In this document: one piece after another, positions 1 through 7,025 of the stretch
Layout: each line of letters opens with the position of its first letter
How positions within the stretch are numbered: the stretch's first letter is position 1
NCBI GenBank assembly: GCA_903819975.1
Contig: CAIJFI010000008.1
Span: 1 to 64,000 of the forward strand
Length of the DNA stretch: 64,000 bases
Source: an uncultured Bacteroidota bacterium
GTDB taxonomy: Bacteria; Bacteroidota; Bacteroidia; Chitinophagales; Chitinophagaceae
Reading direction: 5' to 3'
Position numbers and translations under genes: made by a program
Notes under the pieces: model-generated
What the model was told of the DNA's origin: nothing
The model's database searches: none
What the model saw: only the letters and a program-made list of their open reading frames with translations

Positions 1-1
1 C

Positions 2-397
2 CTTTTTATAAGCTTTTTAATATCTATTAATTCATTTAGTCAAATTGTTTTTTCAAATGACTTTGATGTAATTAAAAATAATAAACAAAAATATATTAAT
101 CAACCTTTAAGTATACTACTTAATGATATTGAACATGTGGTAAAAAAAGCAAGTATAGTTAGGCCCAACAAATCACTCAATCGACCATCAGAATTTGTAT
201 TTTATAATATTACACAAGTACAATATGATAGTTTAATCTATTTTCATAAAAAATATAGTGCTATAATTGTACCTGTAAAGGAAAATTTGTTTTTTGATTA
301 TGCTGAAAGAAGAATTTTTGAATATAAAAATTGGCCTAAAAGCGACTTAGATATTTTTAAACAATCATTAGTCATTGACATATATTTTGTTAATTAA
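2..397 (+). CDS. Hypothetical exported protein, 3' part only
   Basis: The frame is open from the left edge of the window, so the real start lies outside; 131 residues are visible. The first visible residues are hydrophobic and run into SINSFSQ, which looks like the end of a Sec signal peptide, so export is inferred. A GTG at 137 could be read as a start but is unlikely because the frame stays open upstream of it. The mature part is rich in Lys, Asn, Tyr and Ile and has no motif I recognise. The gene is followed by an AT-rich gap and a convergent gene. Function unknown. Confidence 0.6.
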   Translation, partial: LFISFLISINSFSQIVFSNDFDVIKNNKQKYINQPLSILLNDIEHVVKKASIVRPNKSLNRPSEFVFYNITQVQYDSLIYFHKKYSAIIVPVKENLFFDYAERRIFEYKNWPKSDLDIFKQSLVIDIYFVN

Positions 398-472
398 ACT
401 TTATTATTGCCATTGATAATTTAATATTAATGATGTTTAGCGAGTATAGATTTAACTACATGTTTATAAAAA

Positions 473-1534
473 TTAATATAGTTTATAATATAAATCCCAA
501 TTAATATTATCTTTCGGACTTCTTTCTCCTGTTATATTTTTTGCTAACGAATCTAAAGATGTTTTTGAATTTAGTGCACTTTCATAGTCTTGGATATAAT
601 TAGCAAAAAACAATATATAATCCTTCTTATCCCTATAAGAATAACTGTTTATTTCAAAGAATTTATATATAGCATGATCAATAACCTTTTTTGGAAATCT
701 TGGTGGTATACAAAGTTTTACTTTTTTTTCTAATGGTTTTGCAGGTATTACTAAACCATTAGAAAATATCATATCAACCTCGTCTTTTGTTAAAATGGGT
801 TTGAACTGATTATTAATAGATTTTTCAAATTGTTCTTTAAATAAGAAAGAGAAGAAGTGTTTAATTTCATCTATACTCATTTTACCATCAATCGTTTTAC
901 TTTTTTTAGCTTCCCAATGATCTTCTATAAGATTACTAGTATTTTCTACACTATCTATTTCTACTACATCTTCTTTATCAATTAAGGCCAGATTAATATT
1001 ATTTACTTTAATCCATTGCAGTATTTTGTCATTTATTGACGGCAAAAGATAGGAAATGCTGTCTTTTGATGTTAATCTATGAAGGAAGTAACCATATTCT
1101 TCTTTGTTGCCATAATAGTTATCACATAATTGAAAGTCTAAAAATTCTTTAATATTAGCCTTTAAAGAATAGAGTTCGATCAATTTTAATCCAAAAAGTA
1201 CCTGAAATTGTTCATCATTTACATAAGCTCTACTAAAGTTTAGATTTTTATCCAAATCATAGAAGTCCCCTTCATAGCCAAAGAAATCTGGCACCACATT
1301 ATTTGAACTATTTTCCTCCTCCAATCTTAAGTATTTTTCATAATATCCTTCCTTTTCTTGTGTGATTGGCTTTCTTAAGAATGGAGCAACCTCAGAATTA
1401 ATCACTGCTTGTTTTAGGACGCTGAATATATATTGGGCATCAATTGGCACTACCTTATTCTCAATCAATTTATTTGCAAAGTGTTTTAATGAAGATAGTT
1501 CTATATGGTAGTCAATTTCTTGAGGGTAGTTCAT
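473..1534 (-). CDS. Hypothetical protein, accessory region
   Basis: A 353-residue acidic, soluble-looking protein with no signal peptide. I recognise no family. The C-terminal third, with a CIPPRFPKK stretch and an aromatic-rich end, looks like a folded helical domain. The frame extends to 1591, but a TATTTTTG -7 box on the minus strand at 1559-1552 lies inside that extension and 18 bases before the ATG at 1534, so the downstream start is preferred. It is divergent from the zinc-ribbon gene at 1797, with a palindrome-rich intergenic region between. The lack of recognisable homology and its neighbours suggest mobile-element cargo; this is inference. Confidence 0.6.
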   Translation of the reverse strand: MNYPQEIDYHIELSSLKHFANKLIENKVVPIDAQYIFSVLKQAVINSEVAPFLRKPITQEKEGYYEKYLRLEEENSSNNVVPDFFGYEGDFYDLDKNLNFSRAYVNDEQFQVLFGLKLIELYSLKANIKEFLDFQLCDNYYGNKEEYGYFLHRLTSKDSISYLLPSINDKILQWIKVNNINLALIDKEDVVEIDSVENTSNLIEDHWEAKKSKTIDGKMSIDEIKHFFSFLFKEQFEKSINNQFKPILTKDEVDMIFSNGLVIPAKPLEKKVKLCIPPRFPKKVIDHAIYKFFEINSYSYRDKKDYILFFANYIQDYESALNSKTSLDSLAKNITGERSPKDNINWDLYYKLY

Positions 1535-1551
1535 GCGGTTAATTTTAACAA

Positions 1552-1559
1552 CAAAAATA
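1552..1559 (-). promoter_or_regulatory. -7 promoter box TATTTTTG
   Basis: The minus strand reads TATTTTTG here, matching the Bacteroidota -7 consensus TAnnTTTG, 18 bases upstream of the ATG at 1534. No clear -33 element was found at the usual distance. Confidence 0.4.
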
Positions 1560-1692
1560 CTGATAAACCAGCTCAAAAAAGGCCATGTCAATATCTTATT
1601 ATTATACCAAATATTATGTGAAATATGATGTCTTATAAAATATCAAAAGGGGAAATGTCATTTTCTAAGATAATATTATAGCAAAATAAGCA

Positions 1693-1721
1693 TACGTCGA
1701 CGACGTACACAACGTATACGT
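1693..1721. promoter_or_regulatory. Paired palindromes, possible operator
   Basis: TACGTCG-A-CGACGTA (1693-1707) is a perfect 7-bp inverted repeat, followed five bases later by the perfect palindrome ACGTATACGT (1712-1721). Both are GC-rich islands in a very AT-rich intergenic region between divergent genes. Likely roles are a regulator binding site or a recombination core; neither can be decided here. Confidence 0.4.
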
Positions 1722-1796
1722 TTTTTGAATATAAATCAATGATATCAATGGTTTTATTAAAAGACAGAATTAGTTTTGCTTTTTAAACCAAAGGAT

Positions 1797-2159
1797 ATGA
1801 AAATTGATGAAATAAGATTATGTGAATATTGTCATGGGGTTATTCCAGACACACGTAATAAGAACAGTAAATATTGTTGCGACACCTGTTACTGTAAAAA
1901 CAAGGCTGAGATAGCTATTGATATGCAAAAAAAGAAAGTACATGCACTCCTGATTTTAATGAATGATGAGATAATACATGATCTGTATTTAAAGTATGAG
2001 TCAAAATTCTACATCAATGCAAAGGAGCTGATTGACAGAGGCTTTAATTGGACAATTTACAATGCATCAATCATTATAAACAATTTGCCAGCCAAGTCAC
2101 TTATTCGATATGGCTATACTCTATTTAATAACCAATCTGTTCAACTATGGAAACTTTAA
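1797..2159 (+). CDS. Zinc-ribbon hypothetical protein
   Basis: A 120-residue protein starting at the ATG at 1797, which has AAGGAT just in front; a TTG seven codons upstream is possible but less likely. Near the N terminus CEYC and, about 15 residues later, CCDTC form two Cys pairs typical of a zinc ribbon. The rest is helical with no other motif seen; a short wHTH-like fold in the second half cannot be excluded. The 3' end overlaps the next gene by 13 bases, so the two are translationally linked. Exact function unknown; small zinc-ribbon proteins in compact sets like this often belong to phages or plasmids. Confidence 0.6.
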   Translation: MKIDEIRLCEYCHGVIPDTRNKNSKYCCDTCYCKNKAEIAIDMQKKKVHALLILMNDEIIHDLYLKYESKFYINAKELIDRGFNWTIYNASIIINNLPAKSLIRYGYTLFNNQSVQLWKL

Positions 2160-2383
2160 ATTCACTACTTTCAAATGATATAGGATACCTGAATGCTCTT
2201 AGGCATGCTCCAGCAGTTCCACCACCAGCATCTGCGGCAATACCACCTGCTGATATTAAATTACCTGCCAAAAAATTCAAGATCCCAAATTGGGGATGGA
2301 TTTTAGTAGGGTTAGGATTATCTGCTTTCGTAGTGTATAAATGGAGGCAGTATCAAGAAAAGAATAAATCTAAGAATATATAA
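2147..2383 (+). CDS. Small single-span membrane protein
   Basis: A 78-residue protein. Residues about 22-42 are an Ala/Pro-rich linker (APAVPPPASAAIPP), followed by a basic stretch and one membrane segment (WGWILVGLGLSAFVVY) near residues 49-65, then a charged tail. It starts inside the zinc-ribbon gene, and the next gene begins four bases after its stop, so the three form one unit. Architecture resembles small virion or conjugation membrane proteins but no family is recognisable. Confidence 0.55.
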   Translation: METLNSLLSNDIGYLNALRHAPAVPPPASAAIPPADIKLPAKKFKIPNWGWILVGLGLSAFVVYKWRQYQEKNKSKNI

Positions 2384-2386
2384 GCT

Positions 2387-2686
2387 TTGGACATTTCAAA
2401 TCAAATATTACTTAGCGGCATAACTCCGAATCAATTGGTTGAACTATTAAGACCAATGATAAGGGAAGAGGTGCGCCTTGTAATGTCTGAACAGGAAGAG
2501 AAGCTGATTTCACCTGCTGAAGCATGTAAATTATTTAAACCTGCTATTACTAAAGCGACATTAACCTCATGGACGGAGAAGGGTTGGCTTCAATTACATA
2601 GGATAGGAGGAAGGAATTTTTACCTCCAGTCTGAGATATTAGCAAGTACTTTGAAGCTAGGGAAGTATAGGAGTCTTTGTGCGTAG
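2387..2686 (+). CDS. Excisionase-like helix-turn-helix protein
   Basis: A 99-residue protein with a TTG start at 2387, four bases after the previous stop. Residues about 40-90 (LISPAEACKLFKP, then TLTSWTEKGWLQLHRIGGRNFYL) have the layout of the MerR/excisionase-type HTH: helix, turn, recognition helix with a Trp, then a GGRxFY wing. Such proteins act as excision directionality factors or small regulators in mobile elements. A short hairpin with a T run follows. No integrase is visible in the window. Confidence 0.6.
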   Translation: MDISNQILLSGITPNQLVELLRPMIREEVRLVMSEQEEKLISPAEACKLFKPAITKATLTSWTEKGWLQLHRIGGRNFYLQSEILASTLKLGKYRSLCA

Positions 2687-2705
2687 AATAATGTAGGGTG
2701 TTTAT

Positions 2706-2726
2706 TCAGTATTAGTACTGATTTTT
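2706..2726 (+). terminator. Short rho-independent terminator
   Basis: Perfect 6-bp arms TCAGTA and TACTGA with the 4-base loop TTAG, then five T. It lies 20 bases after the excisionase-like gene and closes the three-gene set. Confidence 0.45.
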
Positions 2727-2856
2727 AGAACTTAAATAATTTTTATTTTGCATTATAATTACAAAATATATCCTGTATGGTAGTAATTCGAGTTTCAGCC
2801 ATGTTATATTTGAGATTAAAAATTTTTGGTGACATGAAAACTTTAACAAAGACATA

Positions 2857-4380
2857 ATGAAAGTATTACTTGATACGAATATTATCATTCACAGAGAAGC
2901 CAGCAAGATTTACAACCTTGACATTGGACAGCTTTTCAATTGGCTCGACAAACTTAAATACGACAAATACATTCACCCATTGACAATTCAGGAGTTAAAC
3001 CGTTTTAAAGACCCCGACTCCTTGAAAACTATGAACATAAAAATTGAAAGTTACAATCAATTAAAACATCAAGCACCTTTAAGTGACACTATTAAACAAA
3101 TAAGCCAACAAGTTGACAGCCAAGAAAACGACCTTAATGACACACAAATACTAAACGAAGTTTTTGAAAATAGAGTTGATATACTGATTTCGGAAGACAA
3201 AAAAATACTAACGAAAGCAAAACTTCTAGGAATAAACGATAGAGTTTTTCGTATTGAAACATTTTTAGAAAAGGTGACTGCTGAAAATCCTCAATTAGTA
3301 AAGCATAAAGTTTTAGCAGTTAAAAAAATTGACTTTGCAGAAGTTGACTTAAAAGACAGCTTCTTTGACAGTTTTAGAAATGATTATACTCCGTTTGACA
3401 AATGGTTTAACAGCAAAGCAGAACAACCTTGTTATGTTTGTTATAGCGAAAACAAACTGACTGCTTTCTTGTATATAAAAATTGAAAAGGCAGGAGAAGA
3501 ATCATATAGTGAAATAACACCTATTTTCAAACCTAAGAAACGACTGAAAATAGGAACTCTTAAAGTAACTGGTAACGGCTATAAAATTGGAGAACGGTTT
3601 TTAAAAACAATCTTTGACAATGCTCTTTTGTTCAAGGTAGAAGAAATTTATGTAACTATTTTTGACAAAAGACCCGAACAAGAGCAACTCATTGAAATGT
3701 TGGAAGAATGGGGCTTTAAGAAATACGGGATTAAAACTACGCAAAACGGAGACGAATTAGTTTATGTTAGAGAGTTTAGCAAAAATCTACCTGTAAACAT
3801 TGAAAATCCCAAACTTACATTTCCATTCTTTTCAAGAGAAACAGACAAATATTTAATAAGAATAGAACCACAATATCATACAGAACTGTTTCCTGACAGC
3901 ATCAACACAAGAGAAGACAAGGCAAAATATATCGAGAATGAACCGCACAGAAACAGAATAAGTAAAGTTTATATTTCTCATTCACAAGACAGAAATTTAA
4001 AGTCAGGAGACATTGCCCTGATTTATCGAATTGGCGAAAAATCACCCAAGACATACTCAAGTACCGTAACGACAATTTGCATTGTAGAAAGTGTTAAAGA
4101 CAACTTTAAGGACTTTGACGATTTTTTTAATAGTTGCAATAGGAGGACAATGATTTCAAAACTGGATTTGAAAACAAAGTGGTGGGACAAATTTCCAGAA
4201 TACAAACCTTTTGTAATCAATTTTCTATATGCTCACTCTTTGCCGACACCAAAACCAACACTTGGTGATTTGATTAAATTAAAAATATTCGCAGATCCAA
4301 TGAGTTTAACCAAAGGATTTACTAAATTGACCAACGAACAGTTTAACGATTTGATTAACTTTGCCTACAGCAAGAAATAA
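2857..4380 (+). CDS. PIN-GNAT-PUA-like multidomain protein
   Basis: 507 residues in three parts. Residues 1-140 are a PIN nuclease domain with all four acidic positions visible: D6 in LLDTN, E46, D95 and D114 in the SEDKKIL motif. Residues about 190-308 look like a GNAT acetyltransferase fold, with GNGYKIGERFL as the acyl-CoA loop and EEWGFKKYG as the usual GNAT end. Residues about 330-505 begin YLIRIEPQYHTELFPD and resemble an EVE/ASCH (PUA-like) nucleotide-binding domain. An ASCH protein follows six bases downstream. Asp is mostly GAC here, unlike neighbouring genes, which suggests transfer. PIN domains cut RNA, so an RNA-directed toxin or defence role is inferred; substrate unknown. Confidence 0.7.
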   Translation: MKVLLDTNIIIHREASKIYNLDIGQLFNWLDKLKYDKYIHPLTIQELNRFKDPDSLKTMNIKIESYNQLKHQAPLSDTIKQISQQVDSQENDLNDTQILNEVFENRVDILISEDKKILTKAKLLGINDRVFRIETFLEKVTAENPQLVKHKVLAVKKIDFAEVDLKDSFFDSFRNDYTPFDKWFNSKAEQPCYVCYSENKLTAFLYIKIEKAGEESYSEITPIFKPKKRLKIGTLKVTGNGYKIGERFLKTIFDNALLFKVEEIYVTIFDKRPEQEQLIEMLEEWGFKKYGIKTTQNGDELVYVREFSKNLPVNIENPKLTFPFFSRETDKYLIRIEPQYHTELFPDSINTREDKAKYIENEPHRNRISKVYISHSQDRNLKSGDIALIYRIGEKSPKTYSSTVTTICIVESVKDNFKDFDDFFNSCNRRTMISKLDLKTKWWDKFPEYKPFVINFLYAHSLPTPKPTLGDLIKLKIFADPMSLTKGFTKLTNEQFNDLINFAYSKK

Positions 4381-4385
4381 GAAAA

Positions 4386-4763
4386 ATGAAAGTAGTATTA
4401 TCAATAAAACCAGAGTTTGCGTTCAAGATTTTTGACGGGACAAAGAAGTTTGAATTTAGGAAGTCAATTTTCAGAAATGTGAATATAAAATCAGTAATAG
4501 TATACGCTTCGTCGCCTATTCAACAAGTAATTGGAGAATTTGAAATTGATGAAGTTTTAAATTATGACCTTTCTACACTTTGGGACTTAACACAGGAATA
4601 TTCAGGCATCAGCGAGGAATTTTATTACGATTACTTCGCAAACAAAGAACAAGGTTTTGCAATTAAAATCAAAAAGACAAGAAAGTATAGAAAGCCAAAA
4701 TGTTTGAAGGAGGACTTTAACCTATCTCCACCACAATCATTTGCATACTGGACTGCCAAATGA
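4386..4763 (+). CDS. ASCH domain protein
   Basis: 125 residues that are essentially one ASCH domain: MKVVLSIKPEFAFKIFDGTKKFEFRK carries the family's GxKxxExR motif (G18, K20, E23, R25) near the N terminus, and the fold continues through VIVYASSPIQQVIGEFEI. ASCH is a PUA-like fold that binds RNA or modified nucleotides. The start is six bases after the PIN-GNAT stop, so the two genes are almost certainly one operon. A partner or antidote role is inferred only from context. Confidence 0.75.
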   Translation: MKVVLSIKPEFAFKIFDGTKKFEFRKSIFRNVNIKSVIVYASSPIQQVIGEFEIDEVLNYDLSTLWDLTQEYSGISEEFYYDYFANKEQGFAIKIKKTRKYRKPKCLKEDFNLSPPQSFAYWTAK

Positions 4764-4841
4764 GAAACACATTTGCAAACACAGGCTATGCGTCATGAGG
4801 TGACGTGCGAACTTGTAGCTTTTTGCTTAATTCAAGTTATC

Positions 4842-4905
4842 TGCAGGTTGGCAGTTTGGAGCTCCGAAACCCACCAAAACGCAATGACTGAAAACCATAC
4901 CTGCA
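4842..4905. repeat. Spaced inverted repeat between ASCH gene and decayed ORF
   Basis: TGCAGGT at 4842-4848 is matched by ACCTGCA at 4899-4905, with about 50 bases between. The surrounding 160 bases are non-coding and richer in G+C than the flanks. The long spacing is more like a recombination site or an RNA element than a terminator. Confidence 0.3.
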
Positions 4906-4924
4906 ACAACATCGAAATCTATAA

Positions 4925-5224
4925 CTGCTTGACAAAGTTCAAAACTTTATAAAGTTTGCAGACATTAAAATCAATGTTTTGCTTATAATTAGTGGTGTAA
5001 CAACAACATTTATATTAACTAATTTTGAAGAACTTTTTGAATTGTGTCATATTTCTAAAATAACGCTTGGACTATTCCTCGTTTTATTTTTAGTATTCAT
5101 TGTTTTTTCGATTTTGACCATTTCGCCCAGAAAAGACAATCATACAAGGAATTCAGTACTAATACTAATTTATTTGTATAAATTAAAAATCAGTATAAGT
5201 ACCATTGTTTCACAATATTTTTGA
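4925..5224 (+). pseudogene. Fragment resembling a Pycsar-type membrane effector
   Basis: The frame opens just after a stop at 4922 and has no ATG near its start; a TTG at 4979 is the first plausible start. It encodes a FIKFADIKINVLL stretch, one membrane helix, a polar loop, a second helix (LFLVLFLVFIVFSILTI) and SPRK. This order, a helix with FADxK, two membrane spans, then a Pro-Arg, is that of the DUF5706/PycTM family of cyclic-nucleotide-triggered membrane effectors. The 3' part then loses family resemblance, and no cyclase gene is present. I read it as a truncated, probably inactive remnant. An unrelated small membrane protein is possible. Confidence 0.4.
4942..4957. repeat. Perfect 16-bp palindrome
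   Basis: AAACTTTATAAAGTTT reads the same on both strands. It lies inside the open frame of the decayed membrane-effector fragment and before its possible TTG start, so it may be an operator or promoter-proximal site. Chance is not excluded in AT-rich DNA. Confidence 0.3.
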
Positions 5225-5250
5225 TTCTAATTTCAATGAAAAATATCAAA

Positions 5251-6006
5251 ATGAAAAAACAACTATTACTCATTAATTTAATTGTATTTTTTTTATTTTC
5301 AAGTTGTTTTAAACAGACTTCTAGTAGTGCAATAGATCAATTAAATGAAATTAAAAGTACCGTTGGATCTGAAGGCGAAATTAAAATTAACAATTCAATT
5401 GTAAAATCTAATGTTACAACAAATAGTATTGATAATCCAACAATTAACATCGGAAAAAATCTTAGTTTAAAGGAGTTTAAGGATGCGTATAAAAGTTTAA
5501 AGGAAAATCGAAAAAAAGAATTTCAATTAACAAATATTCATTATTCTAAAGACACAGTATTAAAACATGATTCTGCGAGTTCCATAAAAATTAAACCTTT
5601 TGATTTAATGTATGATGAAGGTGAAAATCCTGGTATAAGGCCTGCCGGGTATTATACGATAACAAACTATAGTTCTATATTACAAAATAATAATGGAAAT
5701 AGTTCGTTATTTAGTAACATGGTACTAGTATTTAATACCAATAACCTTGGAATGGTAATTGGGACTCCTTCAATATATTATACTAGTGTTAATTTATTCA
5801 CTTGGAATCAACTATACGTTTCGCCAATTGCCTTTGATCCTAATACCCATATTTCAACATTTACAATTTCAGGAACTTCAACTTTTGGCATCTCTCTTGG
5901 CGGATCACTTTTGGGATGGGTATCTCCACAATCTTTTCAAGTTAGCATTAATATGGATGCAAACTCATCTTGGTTGGATAGGATAATTGATATAACAACA
6001 CCATAA
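5251..6006 (+). CDS. Hypothetical lipoprotein
   Basis: From the ATG at 5251 the protein is 251 residues; upstream TTG (5221) and ATG (5236) only add a short tail before the signal peptide. The N terminus MKKQLLLINLIVFFLFSSC is a lipoprotein signal with Cys at the lipobox. The mature part begins with a polar, helical region, then becomes Ser/Thr/Asn-rich beta sequence (GISLGGSLLGWVSPQ), so it is probably a surface-exposed or periplasmic lipoprotein. No family recognised. A small membrane protein gene follows after five bases. Confidence 0.6.
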   Translation: MKKQLLLINLIVFFLFSSCFKQTSSSAIDQLNEIKSTVGSEGEIKINNSIVKSNVTTNSIDNPTINIGKNLSLKEFKDAYKSLKENRKKEFQLTNIHYSKDTVLKHDSASSIKIKPFDLMYDEGENPGIRPAGYYTITNYSSILQNNNGNSSLFSNMVLVFNTNNLGMVIGTPSIYYTSVNLFTWNQLYVSPIAFDPNTHISTFTISGTSTFGISLGGSLLGWVSPQSFQVSINMDANSSWLDRIIDITTP

Positions 6007-6011
6007 TTTTT

Positions 6012-6245
6012 ATGAATATTAAATTTCAAGAATTAATTTTCTTATTACTACTATTTATATTTTTTTGTTATGTTTTAAAATATTTTTTAATTTTTTTAGA
6101 ATACACTCTTAATATTAAGTGGATTAATAATTTCAAAAAAATTATTATAATATCGTTTGTTATTTATATTTTCCTGATTACAATTACCTTGTTAACAAGA
6201 GAGCAAAGAAATAGTAAAAAAATAGAATTTAAGAAATATAGTTAA
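6012..6245 (+). CDS. Small two-span membrane protein
   Basis: 77 residues, two hydrophobic helices (ELIFLLLLFIFFCYVLKYFLIF and IIIISFVIYIFLITITLL) separated by a short basic loop, and a Lys-rich C terminus. It follows the lipoprotein by five bases, so the pair may be co-expressed. No family recognised; immunity-type or transport accessory roles are possible but unsupported. Confidence 0.45.
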   Translation: MNIKFQELIFLLLLFIFFCYVLKYFLIFLEYTLNIKWINNFKKIIIISFVIYIFLITITLLTREQRNSKKIEFKKYS

Positions 6246-6620
6246 GTCTAAATCGTTTGCAATTAGTGAACAAAATTGTTTACGAACTATAAAATAGAAT
6301 CTATCACATTTTAACTAGAAGTAAATAATAGATAAAAAATCAATATGAATGACTAATTTTTCATACTAACTATCTTAGAGTCTTATAATATTTCCAATTT
6401 ACTGCATATAATAACCTCTAAGCGTATTAAAATTTGAATAATCAAAAAATTAATTAAAATCATTTTCTATTATATCTATATGAGTTCTAATCTATGTGTT
6501 ATAGGGAAAAACAGACTATTTTAATTTATTTGTGACTTTATTAGTTTTCGAAAACAAATTCTTTGAAATCAAACCAATTCTCAATCAAATACCCACCCTT
6601 TTTTAAGTTGAATTAATTTT
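6246..6620. other. AT-rich region without a convincing gene
   Basis: No long frame and no RNA signal seen. On the minus strand at about 6606-6541 a short frame ends GGYLIENWFDFKEF before a stop, which may be the tail of a lost gene, but it is only about 20 codons. Confidence 0.4.
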
Positions 6621-6647
6621 AGTGTCACCTATAGTGTCACCTGACAC
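6621..6647. repeat. Direct repeat with overlapping inverted repeat
   Basis: AGTGTCACCT occurs at 6621-6630 and again at 6633-6642. The second copy starts a perfect hairpin GTGTCA-CC-TGACAC (6634-6647). It sits between the accessory island and the terminator of the tRNA-like gene, where an integration junction would be expected. Confidence 0.4.
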
Positions 6648-6653
6648 AAATAA

Positions 6654-6696
6654 AAAAGCTCCTAAAAGATTTATTATCAATCTAATAGGAGCTTTT
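6654..6696 (-). terminator. Terminator of the tRNA-like RNA
   Basis: 10-bp arms AAAAGCTCCT (6654-6663) and AGGAGCTTTT (6687-6696), with a second inner pairing AGATT/AATCT. On the minus strand the hairpin is followed by TTTTTTATTT, a typical rho-independent end for the RNA gene at 6702-6865. It may also work for the plus strand. Confidence 0.75.
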
Positions 6697-6701
6697 AATT
6701 G

Positions 6702-6865
6702 CTGTAGGGGGAGGGCTCGAACCTCCATGAGGCAGTTAGTTGTAGCACAAAGTTCAGTGGTCGACCCTGGTCGCCTATTGCTAGACGGCTCTATGCTATA
6801 TTTATCCCGTTATCCCCACCCCCGAGACAAGGGGGCATGTATGCCAAGATTTCATCACCCCACAG
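6702..6865 (-). ncRNA. tRNA-like RNA with long insert
   Basis: On the minus strand CTGTGGGG (6865-6858) can pair with CCCTACAG (6709-6702), a 7-8 bp acceptor-like stem with one G-U. Next comes a D-arm-like part (ATG paired with CAT, GG at the loop), close to class II Leu tRNAs, then a perfect 5-bp stem CCCCC/GGGGG (6835-6831 and 6823-6819) around the loop TTGTCTC, then 92 unpaired-by-template bases, then a T arm GGAGG-TTCGAGC-CCTCC (6726-6710). The T loop fits the tRNA consensus. A strong terminator follows. A normal class II variable arm is under 25 bases, and the loop would give GUC, which does not fit Leu. No tmRNA tag frame is seen. It may be an interrupted tRNA or a novel structured RNA. 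Confidence 0.5.
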
Positions 6866-7025
6866 TATTAAGAACTTATCATTTGAGCACGGTAGCCATT
6901 GTTTTCCCCTCATTTGATATATCAAAACTAAGGTAATGCCCTATATGTTGCAAATATTTTAAGTATTATTTTTAAAATATAGAAATTATTTAATAATTTG
7001 CTCATATATTTAAAATCATACAAAT

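Noticed and set aside
6541-6607. Minus-strand tail of a lost gene
   Set aside because: Only about 20 codons are readable before a stop; it may be chance in AT-rich DNA.
6702-6865. Calling the RNA a tRNA-Leu or a tmRNA
   Set aside because: The loop would give GUC and the variable region is 92 bases; no tag-peptide frame ending in an ALAA-type end is seen, and 164 bases is too short for a tmRNA.
6622-6936. A 104-codon plus-strand frame over the tRNA-like gene
   Set aside because: It crosses the terminator and the complementary strand of the structured RNA and has no protein-like composition.
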